Source: Marinobacter nauticus (GTDB lineage: Bacteria > Pseudomonadota > Gammaproteobacteria > Enterobacterales > Shewanellaceae). From it: 64,000 bases of DNA. A program made the translations under genes and the position numbers. Every line of letters begins with the position of its first letter. Position 1 is the stretch's first letter. Under the pieces are notes generated by a model. That model saw nothing but the letters and a program-made list of their open reading frames with translations. It had not been told where the DNA came from and did no database searches. Positions 8,549 to 18,525 of this stretch are shown piece by piece. The stretch lies in the NCBI RefSeq assembly GCF_019801015.1, contig NZ_JAHVJZ010000005.1, positions 310,001 through 374,000 of the forward strand. The letters are read 5' to 3'.

Positions 8549-11029
8549 TCAGGCCTTAGTGACTTTAACCGGGGTCTTCTTGAAGTCGGTCTCTTTCGAG
8601 ATCGGATCGGTCGCGTCCAGAATCAGCTTGTTAACCAGCTGACTGGAGTCGAAGAAGGCCATAAACACCACACCACGGGGCATGGTATTGCGGTTTTCGG
8701 TGCTGACCCGGGTGCGCACTTCACCACGACGGTTGGAGACGATCACCTCGTCGCCATCCTTCAGGCCACGGTCAGCCGCGTCTTCGGCGTTCATCACCAC
8801 CTGAGCATGAGGCACCGCTTTACGCAGTTCCGGAATGCGGGTGGTCATGGTGCCGGTGTGCCAATGCTCCAGCACCCGGCCGGTGCACATCCACAGGTCG
8901 TGCTCGGCGTCCGGGCTTTCTGCCGGCGGCTCGTAGTCGTTGGCGATGATCACCGCCTTACCGTCAGGCTTGCCGTAGAACTGGAAACCGGTGCCAGCAT
9001 CGACATAGGGATCCAGTCCCTCTTTGAAGCGCCACAGAGTCTCTTTGCCGTTCACTACCGGCCACACCAGGCCTTCGCCAAAGTAAGCGTCGAAGTCGCC
9101 CAGATCGTGGCCATGGCCGCGGCCAAAACCGGCGTACTCTTCGAACAGGCCCTTCTGCACGTAGTAACCAAAAGCCTGGTTCTCGTCGTTAAAGCGGCCT
9201 TTGCACTCGCGGGTCGGGAACTTGTTGATCTCGCCGTTAGCGAACATCACTTCGTAGAGGCTCTTGCCCCGGTATTCCGGTGCCAGTGCCAACAGCGCTT
9301 CGGGCCAGACATCTTCCATGGTGAAACGCTGGGAAAACTCCATCACCTGACGCAGGTCAGAGCGGGATCCCGCCACCGGTTTCACCATCTGGTGCCAATA
9401 CTGGCCACGACGCTCACCGTTACCGTAGGCGCCCTCTTTCTCCACCCACATGGCGGTGGGCAGCACCAGATCCGCCATGGAGGCGGTGACGGTCATATAG
9501 GCATCGGAGACGGTGATGAAGTTGTCCGGATTGGTAAAGCCCGGCAGCGCTTCTTCGTTGATGTTCGGACCCGCCTGCAGATTGTTGGTGCACTGGGTCC
9601 AGTAGCAGTTCATCACCCCGTCTTTCAGCATCCGGCTGTGCTGAACCGCGTGGAACCCCGGTTTGGCCGGGATGGTGCCGGACGGCACTTTCCAGCGCTT
9701 CTCGGTTTTGGCCCGGTGCTTGTCGTTCATCACCACCATATCGGCGGGCAGACGGTGGGCAAAGGTGCCCACTTCACGGGCGGTACCACAGGCGGACGGC
9801 TGGCCAGTCAGGGAGAACGGGCTGTTGCCCGGCTCGGAGATCTTGCCGGTCAGCAGGTGCAGGTTGTAGATGGAGTTATTGGCCCACACGCCACGCACGT
9901 GCTGGTTGGCACCCATGCACCACAGGCTCATCACCTTGCGATTCGGGTCGGCGTACACCTTGGCCAGCTTCTCCAGCGCCTCAGCCGGCACGCCGGTTTG
10001 CTCGGCGGTGTACTCCAGGGAAAACTTCTCCAGGAACGCCGCGTACTGCTTGAAGCTGATGCCGGTGGTTTTGCCGGAACCGGGGTTTTTGGCCGCCTGT
10101 TCACGGGGATCGGTGGGGCGCAGGCCGTAACCGATGTCCCCTTCTGCCATCGCAAACTTGGTGTGCTTGTTGACGAAGTCCCAGTTCACCGCATCGTTCT
10201 GGATGAGGTAGTTGGCGATGTAGTTAAGCACGATCAGGTCAGTCTGGGGGTGGAATACCAGGCCGTTGTCGGCGATCTCAAAACTGCGGTTGCGGAAGGT
10301 GGACAGCACATGCACTTCGCAGCCTTTATGGGACAGGCGACGGTCGGTGATGCGGTTCCACAGTACCGGGTGCGCTTCGGCAGCGTTGGAGCCCCACAGC
10401 ACAAAGGTGTCGGTGTAATCGATGTCGTCGTAGCAGCCCATCGGCTCGTCGATGCCGAAAGCGCGCATAAAGGCCACCACCGCAGATGCCATGCAGTGAC
10501 GGGCGTTGGGGTCGATGTTGTTGGAGCGGAAACCCGCCTTCATCAGTTTGGCGGCGGCGTAGCCTTCCCAGACGGTCCACTGGCCGGAACCGAACATGCC
10601 CACCGAGGTGGGGCCTTTGGCCTTCAGACTGGCTTTCCAGCGACTGGCCATCTCGTCGTAGGCGCGGTCCCAGCTGACCGGGGTCAGTTCACCGTCTTTG
10701 GCGTACTCGCCATTTTTCATCCGCAGCAGCGGGGTGCTCAGACGGCCTTCGCCGTACAGCACTTTGGACAGCATGGAACCCTTAACGCAGGCCATGCCTT
10801 TGTTGACCGGGCTGTCCGGGTTGCCTTTGGTGGCGACCACGCGGTTGTCGCGGGTGCCCACCATAATGTTGCAGCCCACACCGCAGAAGCGGCAGGGCGC
10901 TTTGTCCCAATGCAGGTTGTCGTTGCCTTCGGCGGCGTGCACCAGGCTCGTGGGCAACGCCGCGCCGGCCGCTGTTGCGGCCGCCAGTGCGGCATTGGCT
11001 TTGATAAAGTGTCGGCGATCCAATTTCAT
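8549..11029 (-). CDS. napA: NapA1, periplasmic nitrate reductase-type catalytic subunit
   Basis: An 826-residue Mo-bisPGD reductase, essentially the length of E. coli NapA (828). It has a twin-arginine leader (DRRHFIK), a 4Fe-4S site at Cys46, 49, 53 and 81, and the [11 protein letters not shown] motif whose Cys179 is the expected molybdenum ligand. Family blocks [17 protein letters not shown] and the SKETDFKK end are present. By eye it matches NapA2 at about nine residues in ten, with long identical runs (for example about 99-185 and 470-640). The start overlaps napD1 by 4 bases. Nitrate is the expected substrate, but three paralogues in a row leave room for another oxyanion. Confidence 0.92.
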   Translation of the reverse strand: MKLDRRHFIKANAALAAATAAGAALPTSLVHAAEGNDNLHWDKAPCRFCGVGCNIMVGTRDNRVVATKGNPDSPVNKGMACVKGSMLSKVLYGEGRLSTPLLRMKNGEYAKDGELTPVSWDRAYDEMASRWKASLKAKGPTSVGMFGSGQWTVWEGYAAAKLMKAGFRSNNIDPNARHCMASAVVAFMRAFGIDEPMGCYDDIDYTDTFVLWGSNAAEAHPVLWNRITDRRLSHKGCEVHVLSTFRNRSFEIADNGLVFHPQTDLIVLNYIANYLIQNDAVNWDFVNKHTKFAMAEGDIGYGLRPTDPREQAAKNPGSGKTTGISFKQYAAFLEKFSLEYTAEQTGVPAEALEKLAKVYADPNRKVMSLWCMGANQHVRGVWANNSIYNLHLLTGKISEPGNSPFSLTGQPSACGTAREVGTFAHRLPADMVVMNDKHRAKTEKRWKVPSGTIPAKPGFHAVQHSRMLKDGVMNCYWTQCTNNLQAGPNINEEALPGFTNPDNFITVSDAYMTVTASMADLVLPTAMWVEKEGAYGNGERRGQYWHQMVKPVAGSRSDLRQVMEFSQRFTMEDVWPEALLALAPEYRGKSLYEVMFANGEINKFPTRECKGRFNDENQAFGYYVQKGLFEEYAGFGRGHGHDLGDFDAYFGEGLVWPVVNGKETLWRFKEGLDPYVDAGTGFQFYGKPDGKAVIIANDYEPPAESPDAEHDLWMCTGRVLEHWHTGTMTTRIPELRKAVPHAQVVMNAEDAADRGLKDGDEVIVSNRRGEVRTRVSTENRNTMPRGVVFMAFFDSSQLVNKLILDATDPISKETDFKKTPVKVTKA

Positions 11030-11295
11030 CCGTTGTTTTCCCCCAGCTCGTCCAGGTTTTCCACCCGGTGGTAGGTCAAAGAAGCTGACAGCACGCCGGG
11101 CAGCGCAGAAAGCGCGTGCATCCCGGATTGCAGGTCGACTCGGTTGTTCCGCTCCAGGGTCACCACCAGCTTGCCCTCTTCGGTGGTCGCGTGGATCTCA
11201 GCGCCTTCCATCTGACCGATGGCCTCACACACTGAAGGTTTCGACTCCGCACGGCAGTGCACCACCAAAGCGGCGATGTGATACTCGTTTGACAC
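11026..11295 (-). CDS. napD: NapD1, NapA maturation chaperone
   Basis: An 89-residue protein of NapD size and pattern: [11 protein letters not shown] at the start, EGKLVVTLE in the middle, [13 protein letters not shown] at the end. NapD proteins bind the NapA twin-arginine leader and hold back export until the cofactor is inserted. It is the first gene of cassette 1. It is only about half identical to NapD2, although the NapA proteins they serve are nearly identical. Confidence 0.88.
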   Translation of the reverse strand: MSNEYHIAALVVHCRAESKPSVCEAIGQMEGAEIHATTEEGKLVVTLERNNRVDLQSGMHALSALPGVLSASLTYHRVENLDELGENNG

Positions 11296-11352
11296 AGGGA
11301 ACTCCCATCACAGAACAGACGCGACATGATGAAAGTGGGGGAGGCAGGGAGG

Positions 11353-11370
11353 TATACCCCAAGGGGGATA
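11353..11370. promoter_or_regulatory. 18-bp palindrome TATACCCCAAGGGGGATA upstream of napD1
   Basis: Ends 57 bases before the napD1 start. TACCCCA-AG-GGGGATA fits the 7-2-7 inverted layout of NarP/NarL sites, with some mismatches to the consensus heptamer. A closely similar element sits at the same distance from napD2. Confidence 0.5.
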
Positions 11371-11491
11371 AATGGGACAAAAAGCGGTGAAACCTCAAAG
11401 GGATCACCGCACAACAGAAAAATGTTTCGCGCCCGGCCAGTCCAGAGTGGGAGGCGGATCAGCCTCTGTACCGAACCGGGACAGGATCGCG

Positions 11492-11523
11492 CCCTCTCTC
11501 CGTGTTACTGCGCGGAGAGAGGG
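11492..11523 (-). terminator. Hairpin after napB2
   Basis: Perfect 11-base arms (CCCTCTCTCCG and CGGAGAGAGGG) with a 10-base loop, 9 bases after the napB2 stop in the minus direction. There is no clear T-run, so it may be a weak terminator or a 3'-end stabiliser. The remaining sequence between here and napD1 (11296-11491) holds the palindrome and a GCGGTGA/TCACCGC inverted repeat (11384-11410). Confidence 0.55.
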
Positions 11524-11532
11524 ACAGCGGAC

Positions 11533-11898
11533 TCAGAAGTTCTGAGCCTGGGGCACGTGGCAGGCCTGGCACTGGTAGTACTTGCCATCCACCTTGCCGG
11601 CTTCGAAATGGCTTTCCGCCATTTTACGCTTACCACCACGGTGACAGCTGATGCAGCCGTTTTTGTCCAGAGTGATGGGGTAGTCAGCACTGTGGGGGAT
11701 CACCGGTGGCTGCCCCACCGAAACCACCTCCACAGAGGTCCCTTTGTCCGGGTAAACCGCCTCCGGAGCCGCCGGACTGTCCGCCGCTACCGGTACCGAG
11801 CCTCGCAAAGATTGCGGCGTTTCAACCGTGGCATCACCGCTGCTCTGGCATCCGCTCAGGGCCACCATCAGGGCCATCAGGGTCAGTGTCTTTTTCAT
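11533..11898 (-). CDS. napB: NapB2, diheme cytochrome c with a lipoprotein signal
   Basis: A 121-residue paralogue of NapB1 with the same two hemes (CISCH, CQACH) and the same PPVIPHSADYPITL and HVPQAQNF segments. Its leader MKKTLTLMALMVALSGC also has a lipobox (LSGC, next residue Gln), so a lipid anchor is predicted again. The region from the lipid Cys to about residue 55 differs from NapB1 much more than the heme region does. It is last in cassette 2, 13 bases after napA2. Confidence 0.88.
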   Translation of the reverse strand: MKKTLTLMALMVALSGCQSSGDATVETPQSLRGSVPVAADSPAAPEAVYPDKGTSVEVVSVGQPPVIPHSADYPITLDKNGCISCHRGGKRKMAESHFEAGKVDGKYYQCQACHVPQAQNF

Positions 11899-11911
11899 CG
11901 TCCTTTCCTCC

Positions 11912-14392
11912 TCAGGCCTTGCTGACTTTAACCGGGGTCTTCTTGAAGTCGGTCTCTTTCGAGATCGGGTCGGTCGCGTCCAGAATCAGCTTGTTGACCA
12001 GCTGACTGGAATCGAAGAAGGCCATAAAGATCACCCCTCTGGGCATGGTGTAGCGACTGTCGGTGGTCACCCGGCTGCGCACTTCACCACGGCGGTTGGA
12101 CACCACCACTTCGTCCCCTTCACTGAGGCCACGGGCGGCCGCATCCTCGGCATTCATAAACACCTGACCGTTGGGGGCCGCTTTATTCAGCTCCGGTACC
12201 CGGCGGGTCATGGAACCGGTGTGCCAGTGCTCCAGGATTCGGCCGGTGCACATCCACAGGTCGTGCTCGGCGTCCGGGCTCTCTGCCGGCGGCTCATAGT
12301 CGTTGGCGATGATCACCGCCTTACCGTCAGGCTTGCCGTAGAACTGGAAGCCGGTGCCTTTTTCGACGTAAGGGTCCAACCCCTCTTTGAAGCGCCACAG
12401 GGTCTCTTTGCCGTTCACCACCGGCCAGCGCATCCCTTCACCGAAGTAGGCGTCGAAGTCACCCAGGTCATGCTGATGGCCACGGGTAAAGCCGGCGTAC
12501 TCTTCGAACAGGCCCTTCTGCACGTAGTAACCAAACGCCTGGTTCTCGTCGTTAAAGCGGCCTTTGCACTCACGGGTCGGGAACTTGTTGATCTCGCCGT
12601 TGGCGAACATCACCTCGTACAGGCTCTTGCCCCGGTATTCCGGCGCCAGTGCCAGCAGCGCTTCCGGCCAGACATCTTCCATGGTGAAACGCTGGGAGAA
12701 CTCCATCACCTGACGCAGGTCAGAGCGGGCGCCCGCCACCGGCTTCACCATCTGGTGCCAATACTGGCCGCGGCGCTCAGCGTTGCCGTAGGCGCCCTCT
12801 TTCTCCACCCACATTGCGGTCGGCAGAACCAGATCCGCCATCGACGCGGTGACGGTCATGTAGGCGTCGGAGACGGTGATGAAGTTGTCCGGATTGGTGA
12901 AGCCCGGCAGTGCTTCTTCGTTGATGTTCGGACCCGCCTGGAGGTTGTTGGTGCACTGGGTCCAGTAGCAGTTCATCACCCCGTCTTTCAGCATTCGGTT
13001 GTGCATCACCGCGTGGAAGCCCGGCTTGGCCGGGATGGTGCCGGACGGCACTTTCCAGCGCTTTTCGGTGACTTCCCGGTGCTTATCCTTCATCACCACC
13101 ATGTCAGCGGGCAGACGGTGGGCAAAGGTGCCCACTTCACGGGCGGTGCCGCAAGCGGACGGCTGGCCGGTAAGGGAGAATGGGCTGTTGCCCGGCTCGG
13201 AGATCTTGCCGGTCAGCAGGTGCAGGTTGTAGATGGAATTGTTGGCCCACACCCCGCGCACGTGCTGGTTGGTGCCCATGCACCACAGACTCATCACTTT
13301 GCGCTTGGGATCGGCGTAGATCTTGGCCAGCTTCAGCAGCGCGTCGGCCGGTACACCGCTCTGTTCAGCAGCGTACTCAAGGGTGAACTTCTCCAGGAAT
13401 GCCGCGTACTCCTTGAAGCTGATGCCGGTGGTTTTACCGGAACCCGGGTTCTTGGCGGCTTTTTCACGGGGGTCGGTGGGACGCAGGCCGTAGCCGATGT
13501 CCGGGGTCGCCATGGCGAACTTGGTGTGCTTGTTGACGAAGTCCCAGTTCACCGCATCGTTCTGGATGATGTAGTTGGCGATGTAGTTGAGCAGGATAAG
13601 GTCAGTCTGAGGACGGAAGATCAGCCCGTTGTCCGCCATTTCAAAGCAGCGGTGCTGATAGGTGGAAAGAGCATGGATCTCGCACTTGTCGTGAGACAGG
13701 CGGCGGTCGGTAATGCGGTTCCACAGTACCGGGTGGGCTTCGGCGGCGTTGGAACCCCACAGCACAAAGGTGTCGGTGTGCTCGATGTCGTCGTAGCAGC
13801 CCATCGGCTCGTCAATGCCGAAGGCACGCAGGAAGCCCACTACGGCAGACGCCATGCAGTGACGGGCGTTGGGGTCGATGTTGTTGGAGCGGAAGCCCGC
13901 TTTCATCAGCTTGGCGGCGGCGTAGCCTTCCCAGACGGTCCACTGGCCGGAGCCGAACATGCCCACCGAGGTGGGGCCCTTGGCCTTCAGGCTGGCTTTC
14001 CAGCGGCTGGCCATCTCGTCGTAGGCGCGGTCCCAGCTGACCGGGGTCAGTTCACCGTCTTTGGCGTACTCGCCGTTTTTCATCCGCAGCAGCGGGGTGG
14101 TCAGACGGCCTTCGCCGTACATCACTTTGGAGAGGAAGTAGCCCTTCACACAGGCCATGCCTTTGTTCACCGGGCTGTCCGGGTTGCCCCGGGTGCCCAC
14201 AATCCGGTTATCCCGGGTGCCCACCATAATGGAGCAGCCCACACCGCAGAAGCGGCAGGGGGCCTTATCCCAATGGATGTCGTCCGGTCCCTCAGCGGCA
14301 CGAGCCAGACTGGCTGGCAGGCTGGCTCCGGCGGCAGTGGCCGCGGCGAGTGCGGCGTTGGCTTTAATAAAGTGTCGGCGATCCAGTTTCAT
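11912..14392 (-). CDS. napA: NapA2, periplasmic nitrate reductase-type catalytic subunit
   Basis: An 826-residue NapA with twin-arginine leader DRRHFIK, 4Fe-4S cysteines 46, 49, 53 and 81, and molybdenum-ligand candidate Cys179. It is so close to NapA1 that long segments are identical, but patches are diverged: residues 24-40, 185-260, 430-450 and about 650-780. Such a mosaic fits a tandem duplication kept similar by gene conversion, with some segments escaping. It starts 13 bases after napD2 rather than overlapping it as in cassettes 1 and 3. Confidence 0.92.
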   Translation of the reverse strand: MKLDRRHFIKANAALAAATAAGASLPASLARAAEGPDDIHWDKAPCRFCGVGCSIMVGTRDNRIVGTRGNPDSPVNKGMACVKGYFLSKVMYGEGRLTTPLLRMKNGEYAKDGELTPVSWDRAYDEMASRWKASLKAKGPTSVGMFGSGQWTVWEGYAAAKLMKAGFRSNNIDPNARHCMASAVVGFLRAFGIDEPMGCYDDIEHTDTFVLWGSNAAEAHPVLWNRITDRRLSHDKCEIHALSTYQHRCFEMADNGLIFRPQTDLILLNYIANYIIQNDAVNWDFVNKHTKFAMATPDIGYGLRPTDPREKAAKNPGSGKTTGISFKEYAAFLEKFTLEYAAEQSGVPADALLKLAKIYADPKRKVMSLWCMGTNQHVRGVWANNSIYNLHLLTGKISEPGNSPFSLTGQPSACGTAREVGTFAHRLPADMVVMKDKHREVTEKRWKVPSGTIPAKPGFHAVMHNRMLKDGVMNCYWTQCTNNLQAGPNINEEALPGFTNPDNFITVSDAYMTVTASMADLVLPTAMWVEKEGAYGNAERRGQYWHQMVKPVAGARSDLRQVMEFSQRFTMEDVWPEALLALAPEYRGKSLYEVMFANGEINKFPTRECKGRFNDENQAFGYYVQKGLFEEYAGFTRGHQHDLGDFDAYFGEGMRWPVVNGKETLWRFKEGLDPYVEKGTGFQFYGKPDGKAVIIANDYEPPAESPDAEHDLWMCTGRILEHWHTGSMTRRVPELNKAAPNGQVFMNAEDAAARGLSEGDEVVVSNRRGEVRSRVTTDSRYTMPRGVIFMAFFDSSQLVNKLILDATDPISKETDFKKTPVKVSKA

Positions 14393-14405
14393 TCTCGATT
14401 CTCCC

Positions 14406-14657
14406 TCAGCGCTCTATGGCTTCTACCCGGTGATAGGTCAGGGCGGCAGACAGAACGCCGGAGAGGGTCGCAAGCGCTTCCATCCCGACCTGCATAGTGG
14501 CCCGATCCGGCTGTTCCAGTGTCACCACCAGCTTGCCGTCGTCGCTGCAACCGTGGATCTCTGCACCAGACATGGCACCAATGGCCCGGCGCACAGAGTG
14601 CTCCTGGCCTGGCTGGCAATGCACAACAAAACTGCTGATGTGGTATTCGTCCGTCAC
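14406..14657 (-). CDS. napD: NapD2, NapA maturation chaperone
   Basis: An 83-residue NapD with [21 protein letters not shown] and [13 protein letters not shown] in order. It opens cassette 2 and should serve the twin-arginine leader of NapA2, which is almost the same as that of NapA1. Start ATG 14657 follows GGAGAGG. Confidence 0.87.
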   Translation of the reverse strand: MTDEYHISSFVVHCQPGQEHSVRRAIGAMSGAEIHGCSDDGKLVVTLEQPDRATMQVGMEALATLSGVLSAALTYHRVEAIER

Positions 14658-14715
14658 GGGCCTCTCCTTTCACTGACCTTACATAGCCATAATGAAAACA
14701 GGGTTATTCAGGCGA

Positions 14716-14733
14716 TATACCCACTTGGGGATA
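14716..14733. promoter_or_regulatory. 18-bp palindrome TATACCCACTTGGGGATA upstream of napD2
   Basis: Ends 58 bases before the napD2 start, one base different from the spacing at napD1. Both arms are conserved with the napD1 element (TATACCC and GGGGATA) while the centre differs, the pattern expected of a binding site under selection. It resembles a NarP-type 7-2-7 site. Confidence 0.5.
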
Positions 14734-14790
14734 GTTCGCGAAAAGCGAGCCGGGCATCAAAAATGTGGGAGAAATGTAGAAAAGATGTTT

Positions 14791-14817
14791 CTCTCCCATC
14801 GGTCGGGAATGGGAGAG
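14791..14817 (-). terminator. Hairpin after the ModA-like gene
   Basis: CTCTCCCAT and ATGGGAGAG arms, 9-base loop, 15 bases past the ModA-like stop in the minus direction, followed by AAACATCTTTTC. It probably separates that gene from the napDAB2 promoter. Confidence 0.55.
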
Positions 14818-14832
14818 GGCCGATGAATGAAA

Positions 14833-15585
14833 TCAGCGGCTGACGGTCAGGGCTGAGGGGGCGTAACCGGACTGCGTGATCAGCGTATGCTGCGCCTGCA
14901 GGTAGCGCATCAGGGCCAGCGCCGCCTCCGGCTGTTCGGTCCGTTTCAGGATCACGCCCTGCTGTTCCAGCGAGCCGTGCCAGTGTGCGGGCACCGTCCA
15001 GTAGTGTTCCGGGGCGATGCCTCGGGCAGTCAATAGCGACAGTGCCACCAATCCGCCCTGTACATTGCCGCTGTCCACGTACTGAAACGCCTGCACCACG
15101 CTGTTGCCCCTCAGCAGTTTGCCTTTCAGGGCATCCTTCAGCGCCAGTTTATCGATCACCGCTTCCGCTGCTGCGCCATAGGGGGCAGTACGGGCATTGG
15201 CGATGGCCAGACGGGTGTGCCAATGGCGCAACTGGCCTTCGGTCGCCGGGGCCTGACGGTTCCAGAACGCCAGCACGCCGGTGGCGTAGGTGGTGCGTGA
15301 GTCAGGCAGGATCAGATCCTGCTGTTCCAGGCGCTCGGGGCGGGCGCTGTCGGCGGAGAGAAACACGTCGAACGGCGCACCGTGAATGATCTGGGTGTAG
15401 AGTGCGCCGCTGGCGCCACTGGCCACTTTGACCTCAATGCCGGTTTCCCGCTCAAACCCGTTGGCAATCTGCTGAAACACCGGATGAAAGTTGGCAGCCA
15501 CCGCCACTTTCAGTTCGGTCGCACCCGATGGCAAGGCACACAGGCTGAACAGCAACAGCCAGAGGGGGGACAGGCTTTTCACCAC
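14833..15585 (-). CDS. modA: ModA-like periplasmic oxyanion-binding protein, orphan
   Basis: A 250-residue protein with a signal peptide (ends SGATE, about residue 23) and the ModA motifs VAVAANFHPVF, SGASGALYTQI, HGAPFDVFLSAD, DSGNVQGGLVALS. Known ModA proteins bind molybdate or tungstate for ModBC. No ModB or ModC is encoded beside it; it sits between two napDAB cassettes, flanked by hairpins on both sides, so it may be a separate unit. It resembles the partial gene at the left edge. It could feed a distant ModBC, supply the local Mo enzymes, or act as a periplasmic sensor subunit; the sequence does not decide. Confidence 0.85.
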   Translation of the reverse strand: MVKSLSPLWLLLFSLCALPSGATELKVAVAANFHPVFQQIANGFERETGIEVKVASGASGALYTQIIHGAPFDVFLSADSARPERLEQQDLILPDSRTTYATGVLAFWNRQAPATEGQLRHWHTRLAIANARTAPYGAAAEAVIDKLALKDALKGKLLRGNSVVQAFQYVDSGNVQGGLVALSLLTARGIAPEHYWTVPAHWHGSLEQQGVILKRTEQPEAALALMRYLQAQHTLITQSGYAPSALTVSR

Positions 15586-15603
15586 GCACTCCTACTAAGA
15601 CAA

Positions 15604-15630
15604 CGCGGCGCCATCATAGCAGGCGCCGCG
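15604..15630 (-). terminator. Hairpin between napB3 and the ModA-like gene
   Basis: CGCGGCGCC and GGCGCCGCG, nine perfect pairs, in the 62-base gap after the napB3 stop. There is no T-run; possible attenuator between cassette 3 and the ModA-like gene. Confidence 0.5.
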
Positions 15631-15647
15631 CTCGCGTGTTAGCCGAA

Positions 15648-16034
15648 TCAGTTGGCAGCCGTGGCCACCGTCTGCTGTGGCACGTGGCACTGCTTGCAGA
15701 AGTAATAGCCGTCGTCCAACTCACCCGCCGCATCAAAATGGGAAGGATGGGTGGGCGTGGCTTTCATCTTGGCCGCCCGGGACGGCTCATGGCAACCGGT
15801 GCAGCCATTGCGCTTCAGGGTGATCGGATAAGTGGGCTTATGGGGGATCAGCGGAGGCTGATAGGCCAGCTCCCGTGGCAATGCCTTACCTTTGCCCGGG
15901 TATTGCGCCATCGGTGGCGGTGCCGCGCTGTCAGACACCGGTGTCGCGCCTCTCAGGGATTGCGGCAGATCCGCCGCCCAGACCAGCCCTGAAAGACCCA
16001 GGGCCAGAACCGCAAGCCATTTCCAGTGGTTCAT
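15648..16034 (-). CDS. napB: NapB3, periplasmic diheme cytochrome c
   Basis: A 128-residue NapB with hemes at CTGCH and CKQCH and the PPLIPHKPTYPITL segment. Unlike NapB1 and NapB2 it has an ordinary cleavable signal peptide (ends LVWA, about residue 20) and no lipobox, so it should be soluble. The spacing between the hemes (MKATPTHPSHFDAAGELDDGYYF region) is also longer and closer to classical NapB. ATG 16034 follows GAGGAGG; a longer frame upstream overlaps napA3 and is not real. Confidence 0.9.
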   Translation of the reverse strand: MNHWKWLAVLALGLSGLVWAADLPQSLRGATPVSDSAAPPPMAQYPGKGKALPRELAYQPPLIPHKPTYPITLKRNGCTGCHEPSRAAKMKATPTHPSHFDAAGELDDGYYFCKQCHVPQQTVATAAN

Positions 16035-16044
16035 AGTGGCCTCC

Positions 16045-18525
16045 TCAGGCTTTGCTGATCTTGACCGCGCATTTCTTGAAGTCGGTCTCTTTGGAGATGG
16101 GATCCGTCGCGTCCAGCAGCAGTTTGTTGACCATCTGACTGGCATCAAAGAACGGCATAAAGGTCAGGCCCCGTGGCGGCTTGTTGCGGCCCTGGGTTTC
16201 CACCCGGGTCTGAAGGCTGCCCCGGCGGCTGGTGACCACCACCGCATCGCCCCGTTTCAGTCCCCGCGCTTCGGCGTCTTCGGGATGCATGTAGATCTTG
16301 GCGTTGGGGTAGGCGTTGTGCAGCTCCGACACCCGATTGGTCATGGTGCCGGTATGCCAGTGCTCCAGCACCCGTCCGGTACTGAACCAGAGGTCATACT
16401 CGTTATCGGGCTGTTCCACCGGCGGTTCATAGGGGTTGGCGATCACCACCGCTTTGCCATCCGGCTTACCGTAGAAGTTGAAGCCATCGCCTTTGGCGTA
16501 GGGATCGTCCCCCACCTTGAAGCGCCAGGGGGTTTCCTTGCCATCCACCACCGGCCAGCGCAGGCCGCGGGTCTGGTGGTACACATCGAAAAGCGCCAGA
16601 TCGTGGCCATGACCGCGGCCAAAACTGGCGTACTCCTCAAACAGCCCTTTCTGAACGTAGTAGCCAAACGCATCGGATTCGTCGTTCAGCGGCGAGCTGC
16701 AATCCGAGCGCGGGAACTGGTTCACCGCGCCATTGACGAACAACACCTCATAGAGGGTTTTGCCCATGTACTTGGGCATCTTGGCCAGCAGCTCCTGTGG
16801 CCACACCTCCTCCACTTTGAAGCGTTTGGAGAACTCCATCAGCTGCCACAGATCAGACTGGGACTGGCCCGGCGCTTTGATCATCTGATGCCAGAAATGG
16901 GTGCGGCGCTCGGCGTTACCGAAACCGCCCTCTTTCTCCACCCACATTGAGGTGGGCAGCACCAGATCCGCCACTGTGGCAGTGACCGTCATATATGGGT
17001 CGGACACCACGATAAAGTTGTCGGGATTGAGGTAGCCCGGCAACACTTCCTCATTGGTGTTGGGGCCGGCCTGCAGGTTGTTGTTGACCTGGATCCAGTA
17101 ACAGTTCATCACCCCGTCTTTCAGCTTCCGGCAGTGCTGTACCGCATGGAATCCAGGTTTGGCGGGGATGGTACCCTCTGGCACCTTCCAGGTTTTTTCC
17201 ACTTTCGCCCGATGCTTGTCGTTCATCACCACCATATCGGCGGGCAAACGATGACTGAAGGTGCCCACCTCGCGGGCTGTGCCACAGGCGGCGGGTTGGC
17301 CGGTCAGCGAGAAGGGGCTGTTGCCCGGCTCCGAGATCTTGCCGGTCAGCAGATGCAGGTTATACACCGCGTTATTGGCCCAGACCCCACGCACGTGCTG
17401 ATTGAAGCCCATACACCACAGACTCATCACCTTGGCGTTCGGATCGGCGTAGGCCTTGGCCAGCATCTCCAGCTTCTCTTTGGGCACGCCGGACATCTCC
17501 GCGGCTTTCTCCACGGTGTAGGGTTCGAGGTACTTCTTGTACTGCTCGAAGGTCATGTCGGTCATCTTGCCGGAACCGGGATTCTTGGCCGCTTTCTCGC
17601 GCGGATCTTCCGGCCGCAGGCCATAGCCGATGTCCGGCACAGCCTCCGCGAACCTGACGTGCTTTTTGACAAAGTCCTGATTCACCGCGCCGCTCTTGAT
17701 GATGTAATTGGCGATGTAGTTGAGGATCACCAGATCCGACTGGGGCGCCATGATCATGGTGTTGTCGGACAGGTCACAGCTGCGGTTTTCGTACGTGGAG
17801 AGCACGTGCACACGGCAGCCTTCATGGGAGAGGCGGCGGGCGGTCAGCCGGTCCCACAAAATGGGGTGCATCTCCGCCGCGTTGGAGCCCCACAGCACAA
17901 AGGTGTCGGCGTATTCGAAGTCGTCGTAGCAGCCCATCGGCTCGTCGATGCCAAAGGCGCGCAGAAAGCCGACAACCGCTGATGCCATGCAATGCCGGGC
18001 ATTGGGTTCAATGTTGTTGGAGCGGAACCCGGCCTTCATCAGCTTGACCGCGGCATAGCCTTCCCAGATGGTCCACTGACCGGAGCCAAACATTCCGACT
18101 GAGGTCGGTCCCTTGGCCTTCAGACTGGCTTTCCACTTGTCCGCCATCACGTCGAACGCCTGGTCCCAGCTGACCGGGGCCAGTTCGCCGCGTTTATCGT
18201 ATTTGCCGTCCTTCATCCTCAGCAGCGGCTGGGTGATGCGTCCGTCGCCGTACATGATTTTGGCCAGGTAGTAGCCTTTAACGCAGTTCTTACCGTGGTT
18301 CACCGGGCTTTCCGGATCCCCCTGGGTGGCCACCACTTTGCCGTTCTCAGTCCCCACCAGGACGGAGCAACCCACCCCACAGAAACGGCAGGGCGCTTTT
18401 TGCCATTTCAGATCTTTACCCGCTTCAGCAGCACGAACCATCGCGGCGGGCAGTGTGGCCCCGGCAACCGAGGCGGCCGCCAGTGCCGCCTTGGCTTTCA
18501 GAAAGCTTCGACGAGATACCTTCAT
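16045..18525 (-). CDS. napA: NapA3, periplasmic nitrate reductase catalytic subunit
   Basis: An 826-residue NapA with twin-arginine leader SRRSFLK, 4Fe-4S cysteines 46, 49, 53, 81 and [11 protein letters not shown] (Cys179). It is clearly more distant from NapA1/2 than they are from each other and in places closer to E. coli NapA (for example [27 protein letters not shown]). Near the active-site funnel it reads [11 protein letters not shown] where NapA1/2 read [14 protein letters not shown] 18525 overlaps napD3 by 4 bases; the frame is open further upstream but that part is napD3. This is the best candidate for an ordinary nitrate reductase here. Confidence 0.92.
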   Translation of the reverse strand: MKVSRRSFLKAKAALAAASVAGATLPAAMVRAAEAGKDLKWQKAPCRFCGVGCSVLVGTENGKVVATQGDPESPVNHGKNCVKGYYLAKIMYGDGRITQPLLRMKDGKYDKRGELAPVSWDQAFDVMADKWKASLKAKGPTSVGMFGSGQWTIWEGYAAVKLMKAGFRSNNIEPNARHCMASAVVGFLRAFGIDEPMGCYDDFEYADTFVLWGSNAAEMHPILWDRLTARRLSHEGCRVHVLSTYENRSCDLSDNTMIMAPQSDLVILNYIANYIIKSGAVNQDFVKKHVRFAEAVPDIGYGLRPEDPREKAAKNPGSGKMTDMTFEQYKKYLEPYTVEKAAEMSGVPKEKLEMLAKAYADPNAKVMSLWCMGFNQHVRGVWANNAVYNLHLLTGKISEPGNSPFSLTGQPAACGTAREVGTFSHRLPADMVVMNDKHRAKVEKTWKVPEGTIPAKPGFHAVQHCRKLKDGVMNCYWIQVNNNLQAGPNTNEEVLPGYLNPDNFIVVSDPYMTVTATVADLVLPTSMWVEKEGGFGNAERRTHFWHQMIKAPGQSQSDLWQLMEFSKRFKVEEVWPQELLAKMPKYMGKTLYEVLFVNGAVNQFPRSDCSSPLNDESDAFGYYVQKGLFEEYASFGRGHGHDLALFDVYHQTRGLRWPVVDGKETPWRFKVGDDPYAKGDGFNFYGKPDGKAVVIANPYEPPVEQPDNEYDLWFSTGRVLEHWHTGTMTNRVSELHNAYPNAKIYMHPEDAEARGLKRGDAVVVTSRRGSLQTRVETQGRNKPPRGLTFMPFFDASQMVNKLLLDATDPISKETDFKKCAVKISKA

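Noticed and set aside
8513-11074. 853-codon open frame on the plus strand opposite napA1
   Set aside because: It mirrors napA1 codon for codon, is rich in His/Val/Gly as expected of antisense of a GC-rich gene, and shows no family motif.
11828-14497. 889-codon open frame on the plus strand opposite napA2
   Set aside because: Same antisense artefact; its resemblance to the frame opposite napA1 only reflects the similarity of the two napA genes.
16035-16148. Longer N-terminus for napB3
   Set aside because: It would lie inside napA3 and lacks a signal peptide; ATG 16034 has GAGGAGG and a proper leader.
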